54,509 nt of DNA from Nitrospira sp. CG24E. Its GTDB lineage: Bacteria > Nitrospirota > Nitrospiria > Nitrospirales > Nitrospiraceae. The position numbers and the translations under genes were made by a program. Shown here in pieces: positions 1-9,084 of the stretch; the stretch's first letter is position 1; each line of letters begins with the position of its first letter. The stretch spans positions 18,207-72,715 of the forward strand of contig NEWP02000029.1 in the NCBI GenBank assembly GCA_002869895.2, in the 5' to 3' direction. The notes below the pieces were generated by a model that saw nothing but the letters and a program-made list of their open reading frames with translations, ran no database searches and had not been told where the DNA came from.

Positions 1-741
1 CTGCAACAGAACCCGTGATGGCCCACGGCCTCTCAGCGCTTCGAATAGAGGTTGCGCCCAAGATATTGCGGGATCAGAAGAGAACGGCGTGCTGATGCCG
101 GAGTCGCTTCGGTTTGTCTGCCTGATTAGTCTGGCAAGTGGCTCCTTCAGGGCCGCAGGCGGATCCTGGATCGATACAACCCATCCACGAGCCGTAAGTT
201 CCTGCAGCAACTCGGCGGGACCGGGACTGCGAGACGATCGACGAAGTTCTGAATGTTTTTTCCCAAGACGTGTGAGAAGTGTCCGCATCTTTACCGAGGA
301 GGGTTCGCGTGCGAGGAGCGCGGCCCGCCCTAACTCCGTCAGTTCGTAGCGGCTGACTTTCGCTCGAGGTTTAGATGCCGGCGGCAGCACCAGTCTCAGA
401 CATTGTCCCCATGGCGTGACATATTGCTCGGCTACCTGTTTCGAAAGCTGGAACAGACTCGGTGGTACATCCGTTGTCGCCCCCTCCGGGATCAAGGAGT
501 AAATCTCCTTGAGGCGTGTTTGATCTAAATCCTGAGGAAGAACGTAGGAGAGGGAGATCACCGCTCCCTGAAGGATCGATCGTCCGAAGGGCACAAGCAC
601 CCGATGTCCAATGCGTAGCGTGGATCGGAGCGACAGGGGTACGGTATAGGTGAAGGGGCCTGCCAGATGCCGAGGAACAATGACATCTGCGAACAGGGGT
701 TCTGGTTCTGTGTGCGGAGCAGCTGCTTGAGGCGAAACCAT
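1..741 (-). CDS. priA: Primosomal protein N' (PriA), N-terminal part, cut by window edge
   Basis: PriA is the 3'-5' DNA helicase that restarts stalled replication forks. Only the first 247 codons are inside the window and the frame stays open to base 1. The N-terminus (ADVIVPRHL, then FTYTVP, then IGHRVLVPFG near residues 18-50) matches the PriA 3'-DNA-binding domain, followed by the winged-helix region. The helicase domain with its Walker motifs would lie beyond the edge. The ATG at 741 was chosen because the PriA-like sequence begins soon after it. No strong ribosome-binding site was seen. Assignment rests on the N-terminal domain only. Confidence 0.82.
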   Translation of the reverse strand, partial: MVSPQAAAPHTEPEPLFADVIVPRHLAGPFTYTVPLSLRSTLRIGHRVLVPFGRSILQGAVISLSYVLPQDLDQTRLKEIYSLIPEGATTDVPPSLFQLSKQVAEQYVTPWGQCLRLVLPPASKPRAKVSRYELTELGRAALLAREPSSVKMRTLLTRLGKKHSELRRSSRSPGPAELLQELTARGWVVSIQDPPAALKEPLARLIRQTNRSDSGISTPFSSDPAISWAQPLFEALRGRGPSRVLLQ

Positions 742-818
742 GCGGCATTGTAGCAGTATGGGAAAAGGGGGGACAATGAAGGAGCATGGACGGAAGAGTT
801 CTAGCAGGGAGGGGTCTG

Positions 819-848
819 GGAGGGCTGACGGTTCGCCGTCAACCCTCC
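819..848 (-). terminator. Hairpin after the OmpA-family gene
   Basis: A 13-bp stem with one mismatch closes on a TTCG tetraloop (left arm 819-831, right arm 836-848). It lies 19 bases past the stop of the minus-strand OmpA gene and before priA. There is no clear T-run, so it may end transcription weakly, stabilise the mRNA 3' end, or act with Rho. Confidence 0.55.
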
Positions 849-866
849 GCAGGATGCTCGGTAAGT

Positions 867-2396
867 TTACTCCGGAGAGGTGACCGGCGTATTGGGTTTC
901 TGGTTGGAACTGATCTGGCCAACTGATGGTGGAACCGTCGCCGAAGCAGTATCCCCAGGAACTGCTGAGCGCTCTACCAGAGATTGATCAGTTGGAACCC
1001 CTGGGGTCGTCTTGTTCATTGCGGAGATCGGATTCTCGTTCTCTGTTGAATTGAGGCTGGACAAGGGAGATCTGTTATTCCCGGACTCGACCGGCTTCGC
1101 CGCCGGCCCAGATTGCTCCGGAGTCGATGTTGACGGATAGAGCACAATGTCCACACGACGATTCTGTTGGCGACCCGTTTCCGTAGCATTGGTGGCAATT
1201 GGCTTTGTATCGCCATAGCCGACTGATGACAGTTTCACCGAATCGATTCCGCCCTTTTCGCTCAAGTAGCGGAGGACCCCCCTAGCCCGAGCTTTCGACA
1301 GGTCCCAGTTCGTCTGGTAGAGCGACTGGAGCGAGGGACCGATTTCCATGTTATCCGCATGGCCCTCGATTCGAATCCACCGATCGCCGGCAGCAGTCTT
1401 AAGATAGGTAATCAGTTCATCGAGGACCTGATAGCCCTCGGATTTGATCGTGGCTTCGCCAGATTCATACCGAATCTGCTTCATCAAATCACTGAGCGTG
1501 ATTCGAGTTTCGCCGGCAGCATTCTGTATTTGAAACCTGTTGGGAGAAGAAGCCACGGTAGAAGGCACAGTGAGAGATTGTTGAGGCGATTGAGAGATCG
1601 GTAGGACCTCAGGCGCATGAACCATTACTCTGAAACGATCACCCTTGAGGACGCGTGAGATAGACTTGGTGATCAGTGCCGTGGCAGTCCGGTCTTCCAC
1701 GGACAGGATTTTCAATTCTCCCACGACCCGCTGAGGAAGGCTCCCTCCGGATCGGATTACATCCATTCGATCCCCAGGCCTGATCCCGTCTTCCCGTCCC
1801 CGGTCCAGATATACGACATTTCTTTGCGCCACAAGGTTCATGATGCCCATGTTTGACTGGAAGTCCACGACCCGTCCCTCCACATCGCCGGTGGAAGTCT
1901 GATCAACGGCTGCTTCCCCGTTAGTCGGAAGTACGAACTTCATCACCGGGTCGCCCGGCGATACAGGTCCGTAGGCTCGCATGATCTGAACTGTGGTCAG
2001 CTCCTTGTCAATTTGGTTTACCTGGACCACCGCGAGCCGATTGACCAAATGACCAAGGTATTCACCGGTAACTGGATGGAATACCTTGCGTGGCCGCCTG
2101 TAAATCGTGAAAAGATCTCCCAGCGCGACATCGCCTGGATTCTTCAGCTTGAGGTATAGGACATCTCGGCTTCCCAAGATCATGTGATCTCCGGTCGTCT
2201 GATTGTCGCCGGTTATCACATTCACAAACCCATCATGGGGAGTGGATCGTTGTATCGAGCCGGATGAATAGGTCAAGGCCTGCTCCCCGAATCTGATCGA
2301 GTCGAGGTCGTCTGTTGCCCAGGCCAGAGGGAGGAGTGGCGTGGCCAAGGTCCAGACTATCAGAGAGATGACATATTTCATTGAATAGTGAGCCAT
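867..2396 (-). CDS. OmpA-family outer-membrane/peptidoglycan-binding protein
   Basis: A 509-residue exported protein. The first ~27 residues form a signal peptide ending near PLAWA. A middle region of beta-rich segments (about 60-260) contains two 'GxxxGD' turns, such as REDGIRPGDRMDV, that recall LysM/FlgT-like envelope domains. An OmpA C-terminal domain follows at about 300-425, with the peptidoglycan-contact pattern IEGHADN, LSKARARGVLRYL and NRRVDIVLYP. The last ~80 residues are a low-complexity Ser/Thr/Pro tail, unusual for the family. It likely anchors the outer membrane to peptidoglycan. The start at 2396 has AAGGA eight bases upstream. An in-frame ATG six codons on is a possible alternative. 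Confidence 0.85.
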   Translation of the reverse strand: MAHYSMKYVISLIVWTLATPLLPLAWATDDLDSIRFGEQALTYSSGSIQRSTPHDGFVNVITGDNQTTGDHMILGSRDVLYLKLKNPGDVALGDLFTIYRRPRKVFHPVTGEYLGHLVNRLAVVQVNQIDKELTTVQIMRAYGPVSPGDPVMKFVLPTNGEAAVDQTSTGDVEGRVVDFQSNMGIMNLVAQRNVVYLDRGREDGIRPGDRMDVIRSGGSLPQRVVGELKILSVEDRTATALITKSISRVLKGDRFRVMVHAPEVLPISQSPQQSLTVPSTVASSPNRFQIQNAAGETRITLSDLMKQIRYESGEATIKSEGYQVLDELITYLKTAAGDRWIRIEGHADNMEIGPSLQSLYQTNWDLSKARARGVLRYLSEKGGIDSVKLSSVGYGDTKPIATNATETGRQQNRRVDIVLYPSTSTPEQSGPAAKPVESGNNRSPLSSLNSTENENPISAMNKTTPGVPTDQSLVERSAVPGDTASATVPPSVGQISSNQKPNTPVTSPE

Positions 2397-2434
2397 GGTA
2401 GTTGTCCTTCATGTAAGCAAGTAGTGCTGTCAGA

Positions 2435-2462
2435 ACCATAGCAAAGAGTCCTGTATTGTCAA
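2435..2462 (-). promoter_or_regulatory. Sigma-70-type promoter for the OmpA-family gene
   Basis: On the minus strand a perfect -35 TTGACA (2457-2462) is followed after 16 bases by TATGGT (2435-2440, four of six matches to TATAAT). Transcription would begin about 30 bases upstream of the start codon at 2396, leaving room for the AAGGA ribosome-binding site. Confidence 0.55.
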
Positions 2463-2550
2463 GGATATTAGGCCCTTTCCCTCCTTGCCCCGCCAATTCA
2501 CCCGATGCTAATCTGATCCAGCATTCGGCTTTTTACAATGAAGGATATGT

Positions 2551-2772
2551 ATGGTGCCTGATCAGACTCCCATCCACGAGGCTCAAAGACGAGGTCATTC
2601 TCGAATCGAGACCCAGATTCACCGACGAAAGAAAGCCGAGGCCTTTTCGGCCTTGGCGCTTGAATGGGATCGAATCGACCACCTGCCACCCTCTCATCTA
2701 CGCATGCCATCGGGCTTTATGGCGCCGACTCCACCGGACAAGCGAAAGCCCCTCATAGATGAGGCATTCTAG
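2551..2772 (+). CDS. Small hypothetical protein upstream of nuoA
   Basis: A 73-codon frame in the 616-base gap between the OmpA gene and nuoA. AAGGA at 2541-2545, five bases before the ATG, is a well-placed ribosome-binding site and the main support. The product is basic and hydrophilic (central RRKKAEAF), with no signal peptide, membrane segment or domain I recognise. The rest of the gap (2773-3012) shows no further gene. An opposing frame at 2498-2710 has less support. Confidence 0.4.
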   Translation: MVPDQTPIHEAQRRGHSRIETQIHRRKKAEAFSALALEWDRIDHLPPSHLRMPSGFMAPTPPDKRKPLIDEAF

Positions 2773-3012
2773 CCAAACTTAAGGAGTCTCTAGGTAGGCC
2801 GAGATCGTCTTGGGTTGAATTTCGCCCATGCCGATAAGCGCACGCTGTCGTGATATCTTGGGTTTTCTCATCGCGTTGGGTAGAACGCTCAATACACCTG
2901 AGCCTAGGACTTTTGGGGCGCTCCTACAGGCCCTTTGAACGCTTGCTATCCCGTAATCCAGAAGATAATATCCATCTCTCCTTGTATCTCAAGGTGTTGA
3001 AAGGTCAGAGTT

Positions 3013-3396
3013 ATGAGCGGTTTCGATTTACTCTCTGAGTACCTGACCCACTACTTTCCGATCTTGTTTTTTGTTGTCATAGCGCTGTTTTTTGGCATCT
3101 GGTCGCTGGTTGTCAGTTATCTGGTCCAGCCGAAATATCCGGAGCCGGAGAAGCTCACTACCTATGAATGTGGATCAGAGCCATTCTCAGATGCTCGAAT
3201 GCCCTTCCCGGTTCGATATTATATCTTCGCGATGCTTTTCGTTATTTTCGATATTGAGGTTATCTTCTTGTATCCCTGGGCCGTGGTCTTCACGAAGATC
3301 GAGTTGATCGGGTTGATTGAAATGCTGGTCTTCATCGGATTGTTTTTGGTGGCCTATGTCTATGCTTGGCGCAAGGGAGCTCTGGAATGGGACTGA
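3013..3396 (+). CDS. nuoA: NADH-quinone oxidoreductase subunit A
   Basis: A 127-residue membrane subunit of complex I with three transmembrane helices (about 15-37, 65-90 and 97-118). It carries the family signature YECGSEPF in the loop near residue 51, next to the quinone-access region, and the acidic cluster [12 protein letters not shown] in helix 2. First gene of the operon. AAGGTCAGAGTT precedes the start. It overlaps nuoB by ten bases, which suggests coupled translation. Length is normal for NuoA. Confidence 0.95.
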   Translation: MSGFDLLSEYLTHYFPILFFVVIALFFGIWSLVVSYLVQPKYPEPEKLTTYECGSEPFSDARMPFPVRYYIFAMLFVIFDIEVIFLYPWAVVFTKIELIGLIEMLVFIGLFLVAYVYAWRKGALEWD

Positions 3397-3914
3397 TTCA
3401 ACTTGGTGCTCATAGCAAGGACAGCACACCGGACGTCGTAACCACGACCGTCGAAAAAGCGGTCAATTGGGCTCGCAAGGGGTCGCTGTGGCCCATGACG
3501 TTTGGCCTAGCCTGCTGCGCGATTGAAATGATCGCCGCAGTCTCGTCACGGTACGACATGGACCGCTATGGCGCCGGAGTCTTCAGGGCCTCACCGCGCC
3601 AGTCCGACCTGATGCTCGTGGCCGGTACAGTTTGTCGGCGGATGGCCCCGGTCATCCGAAAACTATACGATCAGATGCCGGAGCCAAAATATGTCATCGC
3701 AATGGGATCCTGCGCTACATCGGGGAATATCTACGACAGTTATAGCGTCGTCCAAGGTGTCGATCGCTTTGTGCCAGTCGATATCTATGTGCCTGGTTGT
3801 CCTCCCACGCCTGAGGCGCTCTTTGACGGTATCCTCAAGCTGCAAGAGCGCATCATGCTGAAGCGTGTGTTCGTGAAACAACCGGATCAGGTCAAACCTA
3901 GTCATAAAGTATAG
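3387..3914 (+). CDS. nuoB: NADH-quinone oxidoreductase subunit B
   Basis: Peripheral-arm subunit that holds terminal cluster N2, the last iron-sulfur centre before quinone. From the ATG at 3387 (with GGGAGC upstream) the protein has 175 residues. The N2 ligands are visible as the tandem cysteines C43-C44 (LACCAIEM), C109 (GSCATS) and C138 (PGCPP), with the usual spacing. A longer form from 3366 (182 residues) is possible, but those extra codons lie inside nuoA. Overlaps nuoA; nuoC begins ten bases after the stop. Confidence 0.95.
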   Translation: MGLIQLGAHSKDSTPDVVTTTVEKAVNWARKGSLWPMTFGLACCAIEMIAAVSSRYDMDRYGAGVFRASPRQSDLMLVAGTVCRRMAPVIRKLYDQMPEPKYVIAMGSCATSGNIYDSYSVVQGVDRFVPVDIYVPGCPPTPEALFDGILKLQERIMLKRVFVKQPDQVKPSHKV

Positions 3915-3924
3915 GTCTCGATCA

Positions 3925-4428
3925 ATGTCCTTGCAGCAACTGGCCAGCCGACTTCAAGAAAGCTTTGCCACCGGCTTCGTCAAGGCCGTCGAATGGCGTG
4001 GTGATCTTGCTGTGACTGTGACGCGAGATCGGCTCCATGAGGTGGCACAATTCCTTCATAACGACCCGGCCATGGACTTCGATTATATCGTGCATGTGAG
4101 TTCGGTCGATTGGCCCGACGACGAAGAACGGTTTGAAGTCGTGTATGAATTGTATTCCATCAAGAAACACCATCGCATCCGGCTCAAAACCAGGGTGCCG
4201 GAGTCTGATTGTATTGTGGATTCCCTGACGGATCTCTGGAAGGGCGCGGACTTTATGGAGCGCGAAGTGTACGACATGATGGGAATCCGCTTCCGACACC
4301 ATCCGGATCTCCGCCGAATCCTCATGCCGGACGATTACACCGAAGGCTATCCGTTGCGAAAAGATTTTCCTCTCCGTGGCAAGGGCTGGCGCGACACGTT
4401 CGAGTTCCTGGACGAAACGGCTCGGTGA
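3925..4428 (+). CDS. nuoC: NADH-quinone oxidoreductase subunit C
   Basis: A 167-residue peripheral-arm subunit that packs against NuoD and NuoB. The family signature lies near residues 112-125 (EREVYDMMGIRF), followed by the conserved RRILMPDDY and GYPLRKDFPLRG. It is a separate protein, not the NuoCD fusion of E. coli. It ends nine bases before nuoD. Confidence 0.95.
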   Translation: MSLQQLASRLQESFATGFVKAVEWRGDLAVTVTRDRLHEVAQFLHNDPAMDFDYIVHVSSVDWPDDEERFEVVYELYSIKKHHRIRLKTRVPESDCIVDSLTDLWKGADFMEREVYDMMGIRFRHHPDLRRILMPDDYTEGYPLRKDFPLRGKGWRDTFEFLDETAR

Positions 4429-4436
4429 GACAGACG

Positions 4437-5681
4437 ATGGCCAATGAAGATCAACGAACGACCGTCTACAAGATCGATCCGGCCCATCCGGAAAGCGAGA
4501 CACTCCCGACGCTGCGGACGGAGGAGCTCCTGCTCAATATGGGCCCTCAGCATCCCGCCACCCATGGGGTACTGAAAGTGATCCTCGAATTGGAAGGAGA
4601 ACGCCTCGTCAAGTCTACCCCCGTGTTGGGATATCTGCACCGCGGAGTGGAAAAGCTCGCGGAAGACGGCACCTATCACCAATTTATTCCCCATACTGAC
4701 CGGCTCGATTATGTCTGCGCGATGTACAACAATTTTGCCTACTGCCGTGCGGTCGAAAAACTCATGAATATCACCGTGCCGGATCGTGCCGAATATCTGC
4801 GCACGATCGTGGCGGAGGTCCAACGGATTATCGGCCATCAGTTTTGGCTCGGCACCCAGGCTCTCGATATCGGAGCCATGGGCGTCTTTTTCTATTGCTT
4901 TCGGGATCGTGAAATTCTCATGGATTGGTTCGACGAACTTTGCGGCGCGCGCCTCACCACCAGTTGGTATCGTATCGGTGGTGTCGAGCGGGATTTCACG
5001 CCCTCCCTGCTCGAGAAGCTGAAGCAATTTTTGGACTATTTCCCACCCAAAATAGACGAGTACGTGGTGTTCCTCGAGAAGAACCGGATTTGGCTTGGGA
5101 GGACCAAGGGAGTGGCCATCATCTCGGCGGAAGACGCCGTGAGTTTCGGGCTGAGTGGGCCGACGCTCCGTGGCTCGGGCGTCGACTACGACCTCCGTAA
5201 AGCCGAGCCCTATTCGGCCTATTCGAAATGCGAATTCAGCGTGCCCCTTGGGAAGAATGGCGACACGTACGATCGGTACTGGATTCGCGTTCAGGAACTC
5301 TATGAGAGCATAAAAATCATCCGGCAATGTTTGGAGCAGATGCAGGATGGCCCGATTATGGCGGATGTGCCCAGCGTGACATTGCCGCCGAAGCAACGAG
5401 TCTTTACGAATTTGGAATCCATGATCCAGCAATTCAAACTCTTCTCGCAGGGCTTTGATGCCCCTCCGGGAGAGATCTATTGCGGGACTGAAGCGCACAA
5501 AGGTGAATTGGGATTCTACATCGTCAGCACCGGTGGGGGAAAACCCTACCGCTTGAAAATTCGCGCCCCATCGTTTATTCACATGGGCGCTTTCGACCAT
5601 ATGTCCAGGGGCTACATGATCTCCGATGCGATTACGATCTTCGGGACCTATGATATTGTGATGGGGGAGTGTGATCGATGA
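4437..5681 (+). CDS. nuoD: NADH-quinone oxidoreductase subunit D
   Basis: The 49-kDa-type subunit, which with NuoB forms the quinone-reduction site. From the ATG at 4437 it has 414 residues. Conserved segments include NMGPQHPATHGV near the N-terminus (quinone-site histidine), HRGVEKLAE and the C-terminal FGTYDIVMGECDR. The frame is open further upstream, but that part lies inside nuoC. The next gene, nuoG, is separated by an inverted heptad repeat. Confidence 0.95.
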   Translation: MANEDQRTTVYKIDPAHPESETLPTLRTEELLLNMGPQHPATHGVLKVILELEGERLVKSTPVLGYLHRGVEKLAEDGTYHQFIPHTDRLDYVCAMYNNFAYCRAVEKLMNITVPDRAEYLRTIVAEVQRIIGHQFWLGTQALDIGAMGVFFYCFRDREILMDWFDELCGARLTTSWYRIGGVERDFTPSLLEKLKQFLDYFPPKIDEYVVFLEKNRIWLGRTKGVAIISAEDAVSFGLSGPTLRGSGVDYDLRKAEPYSAYSKCEFSVPLGKNGDTYDRYWIRVQELYESIKIIRQCLEQMQDGPIMADVPSVTLPPKQRVFTNLESMIQQFKLFSQGFDAPPGEIYCGTEAHKGELGFYIVSTGGGKPYRLKIRAPSFIHMGAFDHMSRGYMISDAITIFGTYDIVMGECDR

Positions 5682-5686
5682 TGAAA

Positions 5687-5769
5687 ATTTTGAATGCTGA
5701 ACGCTCAATGGTAAATGGAGGGACAGCTCCTCAACTCAACATTCACAATTCACAATTCACCATTGAGGA
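5687..5769. repeat. Inverted pair of degenerate 7-base repeats between nuoD and nuoG
   Basis: The left arm on the plus strand (about 5691-5721) reads as heptads TGAATGC, TGAACGC, TCAATGG, TAAATGG. The right arm (about 5729-5767), read on the minus strand, gives TCAATGG, TGAATTG, TGAATTG, TGAATGT, TGAGTTG. The arms can pair into a long hairpin around a short loop. The right arm ends in GAGG, which sits six bases before the nuoG start and serves as its ribosome-binding site, so folding could influence nuoG translation. The period and inversion are seen directly; the role is inferred. Confidence 0.8.
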
Positions 5770-5772
5770 ATC

Positions 5773-8469
5773 ATGGGTTTAAAGCCGGCAACAAATCCTG
5801 ATGTAGAAGCAGCCGAGATCGAGGTCTCGATCGACGGAAAGCCTGTCATGGCAAAGAGCGGGGTCTCGCTCTACGACGTCATCTCGAGTACCGGTAAGAT
5901 CATTCCGGCCATGTGTTACCACTATACATTCGATCCCTTCGGCTCCTGCGGCATGTGTTTGGTCATGCAGGAAGGCAAGAAAGCGCCTGTCCGTTCCTGC
6001 TCCGCCAAGGCAGCGGCTGGGATGATCATCAGAACCGAGGGCGACGATCTCTTCCAAGCCAGAAAGAAAGCGGTAGAAAAGCATCTCTCGGTCCACCCAC
6101 TCGACTGTCCGGTCTGTGACGCCGACGGTCATTGTGAGCTGCAAGACACAGCTTTTCAACACGGGGTCACAAACCTGGCGAATGCGAAGCAGAAATTTAT
6201 TCCGGAAGATACGCGGAGCCCCGCGCTCGACTTTAACATGAATCGTTGTATTGCCTGCGCGGAATGTATCAACGTATGCAAAGACGTGCTAATGATCGAC
6301 GCGCTTCAGTTCATGAAAAAGGGCGGATTCAATCAAGTCGTGCCGAAGGGAGATCTCGCGCTGGCTTGTGAGTTCTGCGGGGACTGTCTCGCCGTCTGCC
6401 CGGTCGGCGCCATCACGAACAAGTTCTCAAAATATCTGTACAAGCCGTGGCAGATGAAGAAAACCACGACGACCTGTAATTACTGCGGGGACGGCTGTCA
6501 GATGTATCTTGAGACGAAGGACGCTGAAGTGGTCCGCGTGACCTCGCCTCTGTCCTGGAAAAACAAGTGGGGCGACCGGGCCGACACGGCCAAGGGGCAC
6601 GGTGGGCTCTGTGTTCGAGGGCGCTTTGGGTTCGAATACATCGATAGCCAGGCCAGGCTGAAGCAGCCGCTCCTTCGCAAAGGCAACCAGCTCGTGGAAG
6701 CCCCGTGGCTCGAAACCATGCACCAAGTGGTTGATCGGTTCTCCGATATCCAACGGAAGCATGGACCTGACTCGATTGCCGGCTTAATCACCGCTCGTTG
6801 CACGAATGAAGAACTGTATCTTTTCCAGAAACTCATGCGCGCCGGGTTTCGGACCAACCATCTTGACAGCAGCGCGCGCTACGGCCATCTCAATTTCGTT
6901 CAGGCTTCTCGGCACGCCTTGGGTCTCGGACGGAACTCAAACGACTGGGAAGATCTGACAAAGGCCAAGGCCGTGCTCCTCATCGGCTCAAACATTACGG
7001 AGACGAACCCGCTCACAGCCGTTCGCATCAAAGAAGCGATTCGTGTCTATAAAGCGCAAGTGGTGGTCATCGATTCTGCCGTCACGAACATGGCTAAGCT
7101 CGCATCCCATCCGTTCCTGATCAAGCCTGGAACGGAAGGCCTCGTGATCGACGGACTTGTGAAGGCTACCTTGGAGCTGGATCTGATCGACGAAGAGAAG
7201 GTCAAGAAACACCCGAAAGCTTTCGAGGCTTTGAAGGCCGCCGTGGCCCACATATCGTTGGAGCAGGTGGCTGTGTTTACCGGCATGTCGGTCGAATCGC
7301 TGAAAGAAATCGCGGGAATATTTGCCGAAGCCCCTCGATCCATCATTCTCTGCGCCGAAGGCATTGTCCGTCGGCCTGACGGTTATCAGAACGTCTTGAA
7401 GCTGATGGATCTCGCCTGGATTACGGGCAAGTTGGGTCAGCCAGGCTGTGGGGTGAATACGCTTACGGAAGAGCCGAATGAGCAGGGTGCCGTAGACATG
7501 GGCGTCGCGCCGGAATTTCTTCCCGGTCAGGCTTCGTTCGACGATCAAGCGTCGCGTGACCGTTTTGCCAAGGCCTGGGACGTCACCCTGCCGGCAGCTG
7601 GGTCCGGTGCGAATCTCGTCGAAATTCTCAAGCGCTGCAGGAGCGGACAGATCCGTGCCCTCTATGTGATCGGAGAAAATCCGCTCGCCACGTTGCCCGC
7701 ATCAATGGAAGTCCGTGCTGCCTTGGATCGACTGGAGCTACTCGTCGTCCAGGATCCATTCCTGACCGAAACTGCTCGTATGGCTCATGCGGTGCTTCCG
7801 GCCTGTACATCCGCGGAAAAAGACGGTACCTTCACCAATCTGGAAGGCCGGGTCTTGCGGGTCCGCGAAGCCATCGATCCAATTGGTGAAAGTTTGCCGG
7901 ATTGGCACATCATGACGGCACTGGCCAACGCACTGGGTTGTCAATGGGAGTATGAATCCTCAAACGATATTCAAGCCGAGATTATGAAGTTGCTTCCTGG
8001 GTACTACAATCTTGGACAGCCGCGCAAGGTCGTGCCGGCACTGGACGGCTATCTGTCAGACAGCTACGCAATCGATGCAATGGCGCGCTATCGAGTCTCT
8101 GCGCCGATAGACTCCAAGAACCAACGACCCTTCGCGTTACTGATGGGACAAACCTTGTACCATTCAGGCAAGATGTCCACAGAGGCTTCCGGGCTTATCC
8201 GAATCGCTCCCAACACGGGGCGTCTTCGGATGAGTCCCCTAGATATGGAGCGACTTGGTTTGGGTGAGGGGACGATGGCGCGTCTCACATCGGACCGAGG
8301 CTCGCTGCAATTGTCGGTGCAGTCCGATCAATCCATCGGACCACAGAGCTGCTTCTTTCCCGAGCATTTCAATGAGCCGCCGGTGAAAGACCTGATGTCG
8401 GTCCATATCGATCCGGTGACGGGAGTTCCCTCGTTCAAGCAGACACGCGTGACGATCGAAAAGGCATAA
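5773..8469 (+). CDS. nuoG: NADH-quinone oxidoreductase subunit G
   Basis: An 898-residue iron-sulfur subunit. The N-terminal 2Fe-2S domain has C51 (AMCYHYTF), then FGSCGMC. A His-Cys segment follows (HPLDCPVCDADGHC), then two 4Fe-4S motifs (CIACAECINVC and CEFCGDCLAVCP). Around residue 235 is CNYCGDGC with a fourth cysteine in GLCVRG, the pattern of the extra cluster N7. The rest is the molybdopterin-oxidoreductase-like fold. The usual electron-input partners NuoE and NuoF are not in the cluster, so the donor may be ferredoxin or an unlinked module (inference). nuoI follows after 19 bases. Confidence 0.93.
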   Translation: MGLKPATNPDVEAAEIEVSIDGKPVMAKSGVSLYDVISSTGKIIPAMCYHYTFDPFGSCGMCLVMQEGKKAPVRSCSAKAAAGMIIRTEGDDLFQARKKAVEKHLSVHPLDCPVCDADGHCELQDTAFQHGVTNLANAKQKFIPEDTRSPALDFNMNRCIACAECINVCKDVLMIDALQFMKKGGFNQVVPKGDLALACEFCGDCLAVCPVGAITNKFSKYLYKPWQMKKTTTTCNYCGDGCQMYLETKDAEVVRVTSPLSWKNKWGDRADTAKGHGGLCVRGRFGFEYIDSQARLKQPLLRKGNQLVEAPWLETMHQVVDRFSDIQRKHGPDSIAGLITARCTNEELYLFQKLMRAGFRTNHLDSSARYGHLNFVQASRHALGLGRNSNDWEDLTKAKAVLLIGSNITETNPLTAVRIKEAIRVYKAQVVVIDSAVTNMAKLASHPFLIKPGTEGLVIDGLVKATLELDLIDEEKVKKHPKAFEALKAAVAHISLEQVAVFTGMSVESLKEIAGIFAEAPRSIILCAEGIVRRPDGYQNVLKLMDLAWITGKLGQPGCGVNTLTEEPNEQGAVDMGVAPEFLPGQASFDDQASRDRFAKAWDVTLPAAGSGANLVEILKRCRSGQIRALYVIGENPLATLPASMEVRAALDRLELLVVQDPFLTETARMAHAVLPACTSAEKDGTFTNLEGRVLRVREAIDPIGESLPDWHIMTALANALGCQWEYESSNDIQAEIMKLLPGYYNLGQPRKVVPALDGYLSDSYAIDAMARYRVSAPIDSKNQRPFALLMGQTLYHSGKMSTEASGLIRIAPNTGRLRMSPLDMERLGLGEGTMARLTSDRGSLQLSVQSDQSIGPQSCFFPEHFNEPPVKDLMSVHIDPVTGVPSFKQTRVTIEKA

Positions 8470-8488
8470 ACGGAAGCAGAGAGAGCAC

Positions 8489-9076
8489 ATGCGTGTTGCC
8501 GCACTGACAAAACAGATCCTCCAAGCCGCGTTGTTCTATGAAATCTGGGACGCGATGAAGGTCACGTTCAAGCACATGTTTCACAAACCCATCACGTTCC
8601 AATATCCACGGGAGCAACGAACCCTTCCCGATACCCACCGGGGAGCGCTCGCGCTCCTACGCTATGACGACCATCAGGAGCGCTGTGTCGGTTGTGATCT
8701 TTGTGAAGCCGCCTGTCCATCGCGCTGTATCAAGGTCATCAGCTCGGAAGATGCGGAGCGTCCGCTGCAACGGTTTGCCAGCGAGTTTTATATCGACATT
8801 ACCAAATGTGTGTTTTGCGGCTACTGTGTCGAGGCCTGCCCCGTCAACGCACTGGCGATGACCAAGGTGTATGAGTTCTCAACCCACGACAAACGCACCT
8901 TACTGTTCGATAAAAAACGGCTGTACGAAATCGGCGAGCGCCATCTCGAGGATGCAAAAAAATACCTGTATGCGCATAATCAGGAACAAAATGTTGAGGA
9001 AAGCAGGGAATATCGGTATTACTTCCCGCAATCGGTACTGAAGCCGACTCAACCACCACCCAAGCATCTAGGCTGA
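8489..9076 (+). CDS. nuoI: NADH-quinone oxidoreductase subunit I
   Basis: A 195-residue ferredoxin-like subunit carrying clusters N6a and N6b. Two 4Fe-4S motifs are visible: CVGCDLCEAACPSRC near residue 65 and CVFCGYCVEACPVNAL near 108. The amphipathic N-terminus lies on the membrane and normally contacts NuoH. nuoH usually sits just before this gene and is absent here. nuoJ starts eight bases downstream. Confidence 0.95.
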   Translation: MRVAALTKQILQAALFYEIWDAMKVTFKHMFHKPITFQYPREQRTLPDTHRGALALLRYDDHQERCVGCDLCEAACPSRCIKVISSEDAERPLQRFASEFYIDITKCVFCGYCVEACPVNALAMTKVYEFSTHDKRTLLFDKKRLYEIGERHLEDAKKYLYAHNQEQNVEESREYRYYFPQSVLKPTQPPPKHLG

Positions 9077-9084
9077 GTCGAGCG

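Noticed and set aside
1359-1604. Plus-strand frames opposite the OmpA-family gene, and a GATTCGAATCC motif resembling a tRNA T-loop
   Set aside because: The minus-strand protein has a clear signal peptide and OmpA domain; no tRNA cloverleaf can be built around the motif.
2935-2971. Possible nuo promoter (TTGCTA - 17 bases - TAATAT)
   Set aside because: Only four of six matches in each box; too weak to report as a feature, although the operon must have a promoter in this gap.
4347-5708. Long 453-codon minus-strand frame opposite nuoC/nuoD
   Set aside because: It mirrors strongly conserved complex I genes; its composition is that of an antisense shadow and there is no ribosome-binding site.
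5687-5769. Heptad arrays considered as CRISPR repeats
   Set aside because: Units are seven bases with no spacers, degenerate, and in facing orientation; no cas genes are nearby.
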